A DNA stretch of 64,000 bases. Origin: Kribbella sp. ALI-6-A. GTDB lineage: Bacteria > Actinomycetota > Actinomycetes > Propionibacteriales > Kribbellaceae. This document shows positions 10,507 to 18,674 of this stretch, in pieces. A program made the position numbers and the translations under genes. Below the pieces are notes generated by a model that made no database searches, was not told the origin of the DNA, and saw only the letters and a program-made list of their open reading frames with translations. Every line of letters starts with the position of its first letter. Positions within the stretch are counted from its first letter, which is position 1. The stretch is taken from the NCBI RefSeq assembly GCF_001984195.1, contig NZ_MTQN01000009.1, forward strand, positions 310,001-374,000, written 5' to 3'.

Positions 10507-11751
10507 TCAGCTGCGGGGCTTCCGTTTGGCGAGCGTCGCGAGCACGGTGGAGTCCAGGCCGGTCAGCTTGTCGACCTCCGCCTGGTCGGCAGCCCCGCAC
10601 TCAACGGCACGCAGCACGAAGCCCGCGAGCGCCGCCGCGGTCGCCGGCTCGTCGAGATACCCCGACTCCCCCTCCCCGGCGTACGCCCGCAGGCGCGCAC
10701 CGGCGGCCTCCAATCCCTCACGATAGAACGAGTACGTCGCCAGGAACCGGCTCGGAAGCTGGGCAGGATGCATGTCCCACCCTTGGTAGATGCCTCGCTC
10801 CAGCGACCGCCGGACCAGCCGCGCGTGCAGCCGCCAGGCCGCGTGCACGGCGTCGCGATCGCCCACCGGCAGGACATTGGTCGAGCCGTCGGAGACGAAC
10901 ACGCCGGTACCGGCCGCAGCCAGTTGCATCACGTTCTTGGCGTGATCCGCGACCGGATGCTCCATGCTCTGGTACGCCGCCGCGACGCCGAGCGAGGCCG
11001 AGTAGTCGTACGTGCCGTAGTGCAGCCCGGTCACCCGCCCCGCGCCCGCGCCGATCATCCGCGCGATCAGCGCCGTACCGTCCGGCCCGAGAATCGCTTG
11101 CGGCGTCTCGACCTGGATCTCGAAGGTCAGCCGGGGTGTCGCACGAGCCCGTTCCACCGCGTCCAGAACGACGACCATCGCCTCGATCTGCTCGACCGAC
11201 GTGACCTTCGCGAGCGTGATCACGAAGCCGTCCGTCAACGCCCCGGCCGATGCCAGCTCGCCGACGAACAGATCCAGCGTGCGCACCCCGCGCCGGCGGC
11301 TCGGCGCCTCCAGCGACTTGATCCGCAGACCGTGGTACGGCGGCGCGGTGCCCGCCTTGACCGTCTCCGCCAAGGCCCTCGCCGCGCCGATCGCCGCGGC
11401 GTCCTCCTCGTCGTCGGACCGGGTCCCGTAGCCGTCCTCGAAGTCGATGCGCAGGTCCTCGATCGGCTCGTCGTCCAGCTTGGCGACGGCCCGGTCGTAC
11501 ACCCCTTCGGCTGCGGGCAGCTCCACCGCGGCCGCCAACTCGTCTGCAGATCCTCCGTAGGACGCCAGAGCGGCCTTCGCCTCGGCGGCCCAAGCCGCTA
11601 CCGTGCCGGCGTCGTACTGGTCGGCGGGAACGTAAACGGTGTGAACCGGCTGCCGAACCCCGCGATCCCCGGGATAGCGCGCCGCCAGTACGGCGTCCGC
11701 CGTGGCCAGCCGTCGGTCCAGCTCATCGGCGAGAGCGTCGAGCTCCGTCAT
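10507..11751 (-). CDS. CitE-like aldolase/lyase family protein (DUF6986-type)
   Basis: This 414-aa protein resembles HpcH/HpaI-CitE TIM-barrel lyases: RIDFEDGYG with acidic metal ligands, LTFEIQVETPQAI with the conserved Glu, and GLHYGTYDYSASLG. Members are often found beside allantoin and glyoxylate genes in actinomycetes, but the substrate is unknown to me. The start is the ATG preceded by GGTGG; the longer open frame crosses the divergent promoter and the IclR gene and was rejected. It runs convergently to the purine operon and divergently from the IclR gene, which probably controls it. Confidence 0.75.
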   Translation of the reverse strand: MTELDALADELDRRLATADAVLAARYPGDRGVRQPVHTVYVPADQYDAGTVAAWAAEAKAALASYGGSADELAAAVELPAAEGVYDRAVAKLDDEPIEDLRIDFEDGYGTRSDDEEDAAAIGAARALAETVKAGTAPPYHGLRIKSLEAPSRRRGVRTLDLFVGELASAGALTDGFVITLAKVTSVEQIEAMVVVLDAVERARATPRLTFEIQVETPQAILGPDGTALIARMIGAGAGRVTGLHYGTYDYSASLGVAAAYQSMEHPVADHAKNVMQLAAAGTGVFVSDGSTNVLPVGDRDAVHAAWRLHARLVRRSLERGIYQGWDMHPAQLPSRFLATYSFYREGLEAAGARLRAYAGEGESGYLDEPATAAALAGFVLRAVECGAADQAEVDKLTGLDSTVLATLAKRKPRS

Positions 11752-11778
11752 CCGTCCACCCCATTCAGAACGCTTCAA

Positions 11779-11793
11779 TTCCGTATCGCGGAT
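11779..11793. promoter_or_regulatory. candidate IclR operator 1
   Basis: TTCCG-TATCG-CGGAT is a 15-bp near-palindrome with one arm mismatch. It lies 28 bp upstream of the aldolase start in the divergent intergenic region. The same architecture recurs at 11853-11867, with centres 74 bp (about seven helical turns) apart, and a lone CGGAA half-site occurs at 11810-11814. Confidence 0.5.
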
Positions 11794-11852
11794 ACTAATA
11801 TCTACAGTGCGGAACCAGCAAGCTCTTGAGCTTCCAGCATCTGACGTTAGAC

Positions 11853-11867
11853 TTCCGCCATCCGGAA
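11853..11867. promoter_or_regulatory. candidate IclR operator 2
   Basis: TTCCG-CCATC-CGGAA is a perfect 5-bp-arm palindrome directly before the ribosome site (AAGGAGA, 11871-11877) of the IclR gene. A possible promoter, TTGAGC (11826-11831) and TAGACT (11848-11853) with a 16-bp spacer, overlaps it, so bound protein would block the regulator's own transcription. Confidence 0.5.
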
Positions 11868-11881
11868 ATGAAGGAGACACC

Positions 11882-12652
11882 GTGACGGAAGCCAACGGCA
11901 GCGCGCGCACCGCCCGCTCCGGCAGCGTGCAGTCCATCGAGCGCGCCTTCGGCCTGCTCGAGATGATGGCCGACGCCGGCGGCATGATGGGTCTGTCCCA
12001 GCTCGCCACCGCCTCCGGCCTGCCCCTGCCGACGATCCACCGGCTCGTCCGTACGCTCGTCGACCTCGGCTACGTCCGCCAGGAGCCGTCGCGCCAGTAC
12101 GTGCTGGGCCCGAAGCTGATCCGGCTCGGTGAGACCTCCTCGCACATGCTGAGCGTCTGGGCGCGGCCGCACCTGGCCCACCTGGTCGACGAACTCGGCG
12201 AGTCGGCCAACCTGGCCATGCTCGACGGCGACCAGGTCGTGTACCTGGCCCAGGTCCAGTCGCGGCACTCGATGCGGATGTTCACCGAGGTGGGCCGCCG
12301 GGTTCTGCCGCACTGCACCGCCGTCGGCAAGGCGATCCTGTCCCAGCTGCGTGAGCCTGAGGTCCGGGAGCTGCTGCAACGCACCGGGATGCCCAAGCAC
12401 ACCGAGACCACCATCACCGATGTCGAGGAGTTCGCGGCCCAGCTGCGCAAAGCCGAGCAGGACGGCTACGCCACCGACGAGGGCGAGCAGGAGCTCGGCG
12501 TACGCTGCATCGCCGTACCGGTGCCCGACGTACCGTCCCGGCTCGCGTTGTCCATCTCCGGACCGGCCGGCCGGATGACCGAAACCCTGGTGGACCAGGC
12601 GATCCCACTGCTCGCGCAGGCGGCTCGATCCTTGTCGGACGACCTGCGCTAG
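11882..12652 (+). CDS. IclR-family transcriptional regulator
   Basis: A 256-aa repressor-type regulator. Residues ~15-75 form the winged helix (SVQSIERAFGLLEMMADAGG, then LSQLATASGLPLPTIHRLVRTLVDLGYV); the rest is the IclR effector domain with the characteristic LPHCTAVGKAIL and the C-terminal RCIAVPVPD. The GTG start follows AAGGAGA by 4 bp, and the longer open frame upstream was rejected for lacking family similarity. Position next to the purine cluster suggests a role like Streptomyces AllR, sensing a ureide or glyoxylate intermediate; this is inference. Confidence 0.88.
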   Translation: MTEANGSARTARSGSVQSIERAFGLLEMMADAGGMMGLSQLATASGLPLPTIHRLVRTLVDLGYVRQEPSRQYVLGPKLIRLGETSSHMLSVWARPHLAHLVDELGESANLAMLDGDQVVYLAQVQSRHSMRMFTEVGRRVLPHCTAVGKAILSQLREPEVRELLQRTGMPKHTETTITDVEEFAAQLRKAEQDGYATDEGEQELGVRCIAVPVPDVPSRLALSISGPAGRMTETLVDQAIPLLAQAARSLSDDLR

Positions 12653-12814
12653 GGACGTTCACACCTTCCACCGGGCGAAGCGATGCAGGGTGTTGTGCGG
12701 ACCGGTCAACTGGCCCATGATGAAAGCGCGACGCGCCGTGGTGCCCAGCACCCTCCGGCCGCCGTGAGCTCAGACAGCGGGCTGCAGTGACCGAGTTCTC
12801 GGAGGGCCCCCGTT

Positions 12815-13507
12815 GTGACGATTTCCGTGGTGCCGGCCCGGCGGACCCGGGACTTCGCCGAGCTCGCGATGCACCTGCACCGGCTCGACTCCGTCGACGA
12901 CGTCGCCGGCGCGATCGTTGGTGAGGGCTCGCGGATCCTTGCCGGCGGGGCCGTCAGCATTCTGCTCAACCACCGGCATCACCTCGTGCCCCAAGCCGCG
13001 AGCCACCCCGCCCTCCGCGCGGCGGACAGAGTCCAGCTCGAGCTGGAGCAGGGGCCGGCGATCGGCCTCACCGCCGGCTGCGGCGCCGTTCACTGCCCCG
13101 ACCTCGCCGCGAGCGACGAGTGGCCGTTGTGGTCGCCGGTTGCCGTCGCGCACGGCTGGCGCAGCTGGGTCACCCTGCCACTGCAGAGCCGCAAACAGCA
13201 CCTGCTCGGCGTACTCAGCTTCGCGCATCCCCGGCCGCACGCGATCAGCGCCGAATTCGGCTGCTATCTGCGGGACTTCTCGATTCACGCGGCGATCGCG
13301 CTCGACACCACGGACACCCGGCACAACCTGCAACGCGCGATCGAGGCGCAGACCCGCGTGGGCCACGCCGTCGGCGTACTGATGGAGCGCTTCACGCTGG
13401 ACGCCGACCAGGCGTTCGCGGTGCTGCGCCGGTACTCGCAGGACCGTAACCGCAAGCTGCGCGACGTCGCCGGCGAAGTCGTGCACACCCACCGCCTGCC
13501 GCGGTGA
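12815..13507 (+). CDS. GAF-ANTAR regulatory protein 1
   Basis: In this 230-aa protein residues ~15-155 form a GAF sensor domain (QAASHPALRAAD, LEQGPAIG, LPLQSRKQHLLGVLSF) and ~165-225 an ANTAR RNA-binding domain (GHAVGVLMERFTLDADQAFAVLRRYSQDRNRKL). ANTAR proteins bind paired hairpins in nascent RNA and prevent termination. GGAGG lies 9 bp before the GTG. A close paralogue follows immediately. The 162 bp upstream (12653-12814) show no clear promoter or hairpin. Confidence 0.85.
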   Translation: MTISVVPARRTRDFAELAMHLHRLDSVDDVAGAIVGEGSRILAGGAVSILLNHRHHLVPQAASHPALRAADRVQLELEQGPAIGLTAGCGAVHCPDLAASDEWPLWSPVAVAHGWRSWVTLPLQSRKQHLLGVLSFAHPRPHAISAEFGCYLRDFSIHAAIALDTTDTRHNLQRAIEAQTRVGHAVGVLMERFTLDADQAFAVLRRYSQDRNRKLRDVAGEVVHTHRLPR

Positions 13508-13597
13508 AGGACGCACAGTGGGACGACGGATGCGATGGGGTACCGGTCGAGCGGCTCAGGCAGCGGGCCGGCCCGACGAGCGCCCGAAGGACCGATC

Positions 13598-14302
13598 GTG
13601 AGCACCGCTTCGCCGAGCGACCGGCTCGGCCAGTACGCCGACTCCGTGTGGCAGTGGCACCAACTGGAGACCGTCACCGACGTGGCGGTGGCCGTCACCG
13701 CCGCGGGACCCCGTCTGCATGACGGCGGCGGCGAGTTCGGGGTGCTGCTGAGCCACCAGCGCCAGCTCGTTCCGGAAGCGGCCAGCAGCACCGCCATGGC
13801 GCTGACGGACGGCTTGCAGGTCGAACTCCGCGAAGGTCCGGCGGTCGACGCGGCGCGCGACGCCTGCGCCGTCTACTGCCCCGACCTCGTCGATGCCCGG
13901 CTGTGGCCGCGCTGGGCGCCGATCGCGGTCGGGCACGGATGGCGATGCTGGGCGAGCTTGCAGCTGCTCAGCCGCCGCGAGCACGTGCTCGGCGTCCTCA
14001 GCTACGCCCATCCCGAGCCCGACGCCGTCACCCCGGAGGTGATCGAGCGGCTGAACGACCTGGCGGTGTACGCCGCGGTCGCGATCGACTCCGCCCGGAT
14101 CCGCCAGAACCTGCGGGTCGCCGTCGACGCCCAGACCCATGTCGGTCAGGCGGTCGGCCTGCTGATGGAGCGCTACGGGCTGACCGACGACCAGGCGTTC
14201 GCCGTCCTGCGCCGCTACTCCCAGGACCAGCAACGCAAACTGCGCGACGTCGCGTCGGACCTGCTCGAGACGCGCCGCCTGCCGGCGCGCCCCGAGCAGT
14301 AG
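13598..14302 (+). CDS. GAF-ANTAR regulatory protein 2
   Basis: A 234-aa paralogue of the preceding protein with the same layout: GAF domain (VELREGPAVDAA, WPRWAPIAVGHGW, LGVLSYAHPEP) and C-terminal ANTAR domain (GQAVGLLMERYGLTDDQAFAVLRRYSQDQQRKL). The start is the GTG with GAAGG upstream; an earlier ATG at 13535 would add residues unlike the paralogue. Its end is 4 bp from the convergent catalase end, with no separate terminator. The pair looks like a tandem duplication with strong divergence in the sensor and strong conservation in the RNA-binding part. Confidence 0.83.
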   Translation: MSTASPSDRLGQYADSVWQWHQLETVTDVAVAVTAAGPRLHDGGGEFGVLLSHQRQLVPEAASSTAMALTDGLQVELREGPAVDAARDACAVYCPDLVDARLWPRWAPIAVGHGWRCWASLQLLSRREHVLGVLSYAHPEPDAVTPEVIERLNDLAVYAAVAIDSARIRQNLRVAVDAQTHVGQAVGLLMERYGLTDDQAFAVLRRYSQDQQRKLRDVASDLLETRRLPARPEQ

Positions 14303-14306
14303 CGGG

Positions 14307-15188
14307 TCACTCCTTCTTGAGTTTGTCCTGAGCTCTTCCGGCCAGCTTCTCCATCGTGTTGGGCAGGTCGGTGGTGCCGTAGAAGCGGGCGTCGGGACGG
14401 GTCGGCGGCGGCATCGGCGCGGTCGTGGTCGGCCCGTCGTGGTAGCTGAACTCGCCGTTGCCGTCGGGCGTCGGACCGTGGGCCCAGCTGCCCTCGCTCG
14501 CGGTCTGCCCGTCGCTGAAGTTCAGGTACTGGTACGAGACGTCGGTGTGCTCCTTGGACTGCGGGAAGTTGCTCGGTACCGGCAGCTTCTCGGCCCCTTC
14601 CTCGCGTAGCTCGGCCGCCGCGGCCAGCCACATGTTCTGGTGCATCGTGTCCCGCGCCAGCAGGAACGACAGCAGATCGCGAACGCCGTGGTCGTCGGTC
14701 ATGTGGTAGAGCCGCGCGACCTGCACCCGGCCCTGCATCTCCGCGTTGGCGTTGGCCTGGAAGTCGGCCAGCAGGTTGCCGCTGGCGGTGATGTAGCTGC
14801 CCTGCCAGGCGTTGCCCATGCTGTCGGTGGCCCGGGCGCCGGCCCCGGCCACGATCGCCTGCTGGATGTCGGTTCCGCCCACCACCGCGGCGACCGTCGG
14901 GTCGTCCTGGACGGCGTCCTCGGTGATGCCCAGCGGGGCCTTCTCCAGCAGTTGCGCGATCATCGTGGCCAGCATCTCCACGTGCCCGATCTCCTCGGCG
15001 CCGACGCCGAAGACCAGGTCGCGGTACTTGCCCGGTGTGTGCATGTTCCAGCCCTGGAACATGTACTGCATCGCGACGGTGATCTCGCCGTACTGCCCGC
15101 CGAGCACTTCCTGCAACTTGCGTGCGTAGACCGCGTCGGCGCGATCCGGGGTCGACTTGAACTGCAATTCCTGACGATGAAAGAACAT
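14307..15188 (-). CDS. manganese catalase
   Basis: The 293-aa protein disproportionates H2O2 at a di-manganese centre in a ferritin-like four-helix bundle. Ligand-bearing segments are visible in order: EVLGGQYGEITVAMQYM, FGVGAEEIGHVEML, and NAEMQGRVQVARLYHMTDDHGVRDLL followed by RDTMHQNMW. The C-terminal tail is rich in Pro and Gly (TTTAPMPPPTRP). The ATG has GAGGAGG upstream, and a SigB/F-like promoter lies 36 bp before the start. It is probably a general-stress gene. Confidence 0.92.
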   Translation of the reverse strand: MFFHRQELQFKSTPDRADAVYARKLQEVLGGQYGEITVAMQYMFQGWNMHTPGKYRDLVFGVGAEEIGHVEMLATMIAQLLEKAPLGITEDAVQDDPTVAAVVGGTDIQQAIVAGAGARATDSMGNAWQGSYITASGNLLADFQANANAEMQGRVQVARLYHMTDDHGVRDLLSFLLARDTMHQNMWLAAAAELREEGAEKLPVPSNFPQSKEHTDVSYQYLNFSDGQTASEGSWAHGPTPDGNGEFSYHDGPTTTAPMPPPTRPDARFYGTTDLPNTMEKLAGRAQDKLKKE

Positions 15189-15223
15189 TCGCCGCCTCCT
15201 CGGGGCTTTGTCGAGGGCGCAGA

Positions 15224-15250
15224 GTTCCCCTCGCGATCCCCGGCAAACAC
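15224..15250 (-). promoter_or_regulatory. SigB/SigF-type promoter of the Mn catalase gene
   Basis: Read on the minus strand: GTGTTT (15250-15245), a 15-bp spacer and GGGAAC (15229-15224), close to the GTTT-N13/15-GGGTAT pattern of actinobacterial general-stress sigma factors. The -10 ends 36 bp before the catalase ATG. Confidence 0.55.
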
Positions 15251-15363
15251 GCGATCGGTGTTCGGTCACGACGGTCTGCGACCAGCCGTGCGGCGGCATG
15301 CCGAGGGCGTCCGGCCCGGCGTCGAACAAGCAACGCCGGGCGGGACGCCCAGGGGGTGACAAC

Positions 15364-15975
15364 TCAGGTGTTGCGGACGTTCGCGGCCGACTCACGAGCG
15401 TCACTGCGGACGTCGTCGGCGGCGGACTTGCCTTCGTCCTTCACTTCCGCGGCAGCGTCGGCCGCGGTCTCCTTGACGTGCTGGACCGCTTCCTGCGCGG
15501 GCTCCTGCAGGTTCTCCTTGAGTTCCTGCGCGATGCCGGAGGCCTGCTCCTTCAGCGGATCCAGCGCCTTGTCCTTCGCCTGCTCGGCCAGCTCCTGCTC
15601 CTTGGCCGTCGCCGGCAGCGCCGCGGACAGCACGTAGCCGAGCGCGAAGGCGACCACGCCGGCGGCCAGCGGGGCACCGCGGGTCCGCTCCTTCGCGGCG
15701 CTGGGTGCCGACCCGACGGCGTGCCCGACCTTGCTGCCGACGTCCTGCACGGCTGATCCGGCCGACTGCACCGACGAACTCGTGCCGCCGCCCAGCGACT
15801 CGGCCTTGCCCATCACCCGATGCTTCAGCCGGTCGACGCCGGCCCGGGCACGATCAGTCCGGCGCTGCACGATCGCGCTCGGGCTCACCTTTTCGGTCAG
15901 CGCGTCGACGTCCCGGCCGAGGTTCTGCCGGGTCTGCTCGATGTCGCGCCTCAGTTCTTGCGTGTCTTCAGCCAT
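15364..15975 (-). CDS. DUF3618-type envelope stress protein
   Basis: A 203-aa protein. The N-terminus (EDTQELRRDIEQTRQNLGRDVDALTEKVSP) matches the DUF3618 signature; a transmembrane helix (~105-123, PLAAGVVAFALGYVLSAAL) follows, then a charged Ala/Glu/Lys-rich helical tail likely to form a coiled coil. Function unknown; such proteins occur beside Holin-X genes. Its start overlaps the end of the upstream membrane-protein gene by 25 bp, making a tight three-gene operon. Confidence 0.75.
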   Translation of the reverse strand: MAEDTQELRRDIEQTRQNLGRDVDALTEKVSPSAIVQRRTDRARAGVDRLKHRVMGKAESLGGGTSSSVQSAGSAVQDVGSKVGHAVGSAPSAAKERTRGAPLAAGVVAFALGYVLSAALPATAKEQELAEQAKDKALDPLKEQASGIAQELKENLQEPAQEAVQHVKETAADAAAEVKDEGKSAADDVRSDARESAANVRNT

Positions 15976-16415
15976 TCCGCGTCCTCCTTGAGGGTCTCGA
16001 CCGTCTGCTCCGGCTTCGGATTGACGTTCTTCAGCTCCTTGCGCCCGGTGCTCGCGAGCACGGCCGCCACGATGCCCCAGACGACCGCCACGATCAGCGC
16101 CGCCCAGGCCAGGTGCATCACTTCACCCAGCGCCCACATCGCCGTCAGCGACAGGAACAACGCCAGCATCCAGCCGGCGAACGCCGCCCCGCCGAGCAGT
16201 CCGGCGCCCTTGCCCGCCTGCTTGGCCTCGGCCTGCAGCTCCAGCTTGGCCAGCGCGAGCTCCTGGCGGGTCAGCGTGCCGAGGTCCGAGGTCAGGTGCG
16301 TGACGATCTCGCCCAGCGACGCATCGCCGTACGACGGAGTGCCGGCCGGCCGGCTGGTGTCGCCGTACGAGGTGGCCGGGTCTCCCGGGCCGCCCGCGGC
16401 GTACGATCCGGCCAT
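15951..16415 (-). CDS. Actinobacterial Holin-X family membrane protein
   Basis: A 154-aa protein with a Gly/Ser/Pro-rich N-terminus, an amphipathic helix (LGEIVTHLTSDLGTLTRQELALAKLELQ), and two transmembrane segments (~82-105 and ~108-130). The arrangement fits the Holin-X family, named for holin-like topology; there is no phage context here. The ATG is 1 bp beyond the upstream stop codon. Function in the envelope or stress response is inferred from the operon only. Confidence 0.72.
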   Translation of the reverse strand: MAGSYAAGGPGDPATSYGDTSRPAGTPSYGDASLGEIVTHLTSDLGTLTRQELALAKLELQAEAKQAGKGAGLLGGAAFAGWMLALFLSLTAMWALGEVMHLAWAALIVAVVWGIVAAVLASTGRKELKNVNPKPEQTVETLKEDAEWLKTRKN

Positions 16416-16416
16416 C

Positions 16417-17193
16417 TCACTGCCCCGATCCGGGCCCGAACCGCGGCTGCACCGGAGCGCCCGGATCCAGGTCCGGCGCCGACGGCGACGGCTGCGGCGG
16501 CAGTCCGGCCGGAGGCGGCGGTGCCGGCGTTCCACCGGTCACCAGCGGATCACCCATTGCCGCACCACCGGTCGCCGGAGTACCGGGTGTCACGCCGGTC
16601 GCCATCGGGTCGCGGTAGCCCGGGCCCGCGGTCGGCATACCGGTCGTCGGAGCGGACGTCGTTCCGTTCGACGAGACTCCCGACGGCGAGTTGCTCGACG
16701 ACGAACTGGCCGCCGACATCGCCCGCGTCATCCGCCCGGCTGCCATGCCCGCCACCACGGCGCCGAGCAGGAACCGGCCCGGACGCCTGCGGGCGATCCC
16801 GCGCACGTCCTCGAGGATGTCGGTGAACTCCCGGCCGTCCAGGAATCCCACCGCCCGGTCGGTCCAGTCCGCGCCGTGCCGGGCCAGCTGGCCCGCCAGA
16901 CCCGAACCGTGCTCGGCCATCCCGCGCAGCTCGTCACCCATCGACCGCAGACCGTTCACAGCCGAGTCCCGCTGCTGCCCGGCCTGGCGGCCGAGTTCGT
17001 CCCGGGTCTGTCCGAGCAACTGCTGCGCCTGCTCCCGGACGTCGGCAGTCACGTCGGCCGCACCGCTCTTGGCGGTCTCCGCGACGTCGCGGGCCGCGCC
17101 AGCGGCGTTGTCCTTGAGGTGTTTGGCCTCGTCGCGCGCGGTGTCCACGCCTGAACCACCGGACGCCGTACCGACCTGTTGGTTGGTCGTCAT
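16417..17193 (-). CDS. hypothetical Ala-rich helical protein with Pro/Gly tail
   Basis: In this 258-aa protein residues ~18-75 look like the repeated amphipathic helices of LEA/CsbD-type stress proteins (DTARDEAKHLKDNAAGAARDV, then AETAKSGAADV). A short hydrophobic stretch (RFLLGAVVAGMAAGRM) lies near 150, and the C-terminal third is low-complexity Ser/Thr/Pro/Gly. I do not recognise a named family. It is first in the operon with the Holin-X and DUF3618 genes, behind a SigB/F-like promoter. Confidence 0.65.
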   Translation of the reverse strand: MTTNQQVGTASGGSGVDTARDEAKHLKDNAAGAARDVAETAKSGAADVTADVREQAQQLLGQTRDELGRQAGQQRDSAVNGLRSMGDELRGMAEHGSGLAGQLARHGADWTDRAVGFLDGREFTDILEDVRGIARRRPGRFLLGAVVAGMAAGRMTRAMSAASSSSSNSPSGVSSNGTTSAPTTGMPTAGPGYRDPMATGVTPGTPATGGAAMGDPLVTGGTPAPPPPAGLPPQPSPSAPDLDPGAPVQPRFGPGSGQ

Positions 17194-17223
17194 CTGACGT
17201 CTCCCTTCTGTGAGCCACCTAGG

Positions 17224-17248
17224 TATCCCCTTGCGCCGACCGCAAACC
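17224..17248 (-). promoter_or_regulatory. SigB/SigF-type promoter of the envelope-stress operon
   Basis: Minus-strand GGTTT (17248-17244), a 14-bp spacer and GGGATA (17229-17224), 31 bp before the ATG of the first gene of the operon. The -10 carries one extra A relative to GGGTAT. Confidence 0.45.
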
Positions 17249-17282
17249 GAAACGCCGCGATCGGGCTGGGTACCTGAGCGTC

Positions 17283-18590
17283 ATGAGCCTTCGACGGGAA
17301 GTCACCACACCGCTGCTGTACCTGTTCGTTCTCGGCGACGTCCTCGGCGCCGGCGTCTACGTGCTGGTCGGCCAGGTCGCCGCCGCCTCGGGAGGTGCGG
17401 TCTGGCTGCCGCTGGTGCTGGCCCTGCTGCTGGCGATGCTCACCGCGACCTCGTACGCCGAACTGGTGACCAAGTACCCGCGGGCCGGCGGTGCGTCGTA
17501 CTACGCGCATCGCGCCTTCGGGCCGTTCGCGGGTTTCCTCACCGGGTTCTGCATGCTGGCCGGCGGGATCGTGTCGGTGGCCGCGCTGGCCCGGGCCTTC
17601 GGCGGTGAGTACCTGGCCGAGTTCGTCACCTCGCCGCCGGCCCTGGTCGCCCTGCTCTTCCTGGCGGCGCTCGCGCTGCTCAACGCCTACGGCATCAAGG
17701 ACTCGCTGCGCGCGAATGTCGTTGCCACCGGCATCGAGGTGGGCGGGCTGCTGCTCGTCGTCGGCCTGGGCGCCTGGGTGATCGCCCGCGGCGACGCCGA
17801 CCTCGGCCGGCTGAGCGAGCTGAGCGGCTCGGGCACCGGCGCGGTCACCGCCACGCTGAGCGGCGCGGTGCTCGCGTACTACTCGTTCGTCGGGTTCGAG
17901 ACGTCGGTCAACGTGGCCGAGGAGACCAAGGACCCGCGCCGGTCCTACCCGCGCGCACTGTTCGGCGCGCTCGCCACCGCCGGGGTCGTCTACCTCCTGG
18001 TCGGGATCGTGGCCAGCGCCGTCGTGCCCACCGGCGAGCTCGCCGAATCCAGCGGGCCGCTGCTCGAGGTGGTCCGGGCCGCGGGCGGCGTACCGACGTG
18101 GATCTTCAGCGCGATCGCGCTGGTGGCGGTCGCGAACGGCGCCCTGCTGACCGGCATCATGTCGTCCCGCCTCGCCTACGGCATGGCCCGCGACGGGCTG
18201 CTCCCCCACGTTCTGACCCGGCTGCTGCCCGGTCGCGGTACGCCGTGGATCGCGATCGCGGTGACGTCCGGGCTGTCGCTGGTCCTCGCGGTGACCGGTG
18301 AGGTCGCGCAGCTCGCGTCGACGCTGGTGTTGCTGCTGCTCGTCGTGTTCATCTCGGTCAACCTCGCGGTGCTGGTCCTGCGGCGCGAACCGGTCGAGCA
18401 GGACCACTTCCGCGCGCCGACCGTCGTACCGGTGCTCGGGATCGCGTCCTGTCTGTTGCTGTTCACCCAGATCGAGGCCGCGGTCTGGCTGCGGGGCGGA
18501 ATCCTGATCGCCGTCGGCTTCCTGCTCGCCCTGTACGCCGCCCGCAAGAACCGGAACCGTAACCTGGACCGGTCCGACGTTCCGGCGTGA
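17283..18590 (+). CDS. APC-family amino acid permease
   Basis: This 435-aa transporter has about 12 transmembrane helices. The first helix contains the substrate-binding glycine motif (GDVLGAGVYVLVG), helix 6 reads YYSFVGFETSVNVAEETKDPRRSYPRAL, and the family's RAGGASYY segment is present. It probably imports an amino acid or related cation with protons; the substrate is not predictable. It is divergent from the envelope-stress operon, with an isolated GGGTAC 9 bp before the ATG but no -35 match. Confidence 0.87.
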   Translation: MSLRREVTTPLLYLFVLGDVLGAGVYVLVGQVAAASGGAVWLPLVLALLLAMLTATSYAELVTKYPRAGGASYYAHRAFGPFAGFLTGFCMLAGGIVSVAALARAFGGEYLAEFVTSPPALVALLFLAALALLNAYGIKDSLRANVVATGIEVGGLLLVVGLGAWVIARGDADLGRLSELSGSGTGAVTATLSGAVLAYYSFVGFETSVNVAEETKDPRRSYPRALFGALATAGVVYLLVGIVASAVVPTGELAESSGPLLEVVRAAGGVPTWIFSAIALVAVANGALLTGIMSSRLAYGMARDGLLPHVLTRLLPGRGTPWIAIAVTSGLSLVLAVTGEVAQLASTLVLLLLVVFISVNLAVLVLRREPVEQDHFRAPTVVPVLGIASCLLLFTQIEAAVWLRGGILIAVGFLLALYAARKNRNRNLDRSDVPA

Positions 18591-18674
18591 GACGGAGCGA
18601 ATGCGCTGCGCGAACGTGGGTAACGGAAGCCATCCGGCTGCTGGTCCAACCCCTGCCATCCCGGCCGGACTTCG

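Noticed and set aside
15951-16415. Prophage holin
   Set aside because: Holin-X is a chromosomal actinobacterial family; no lysin, tail, integrase or att site is near.
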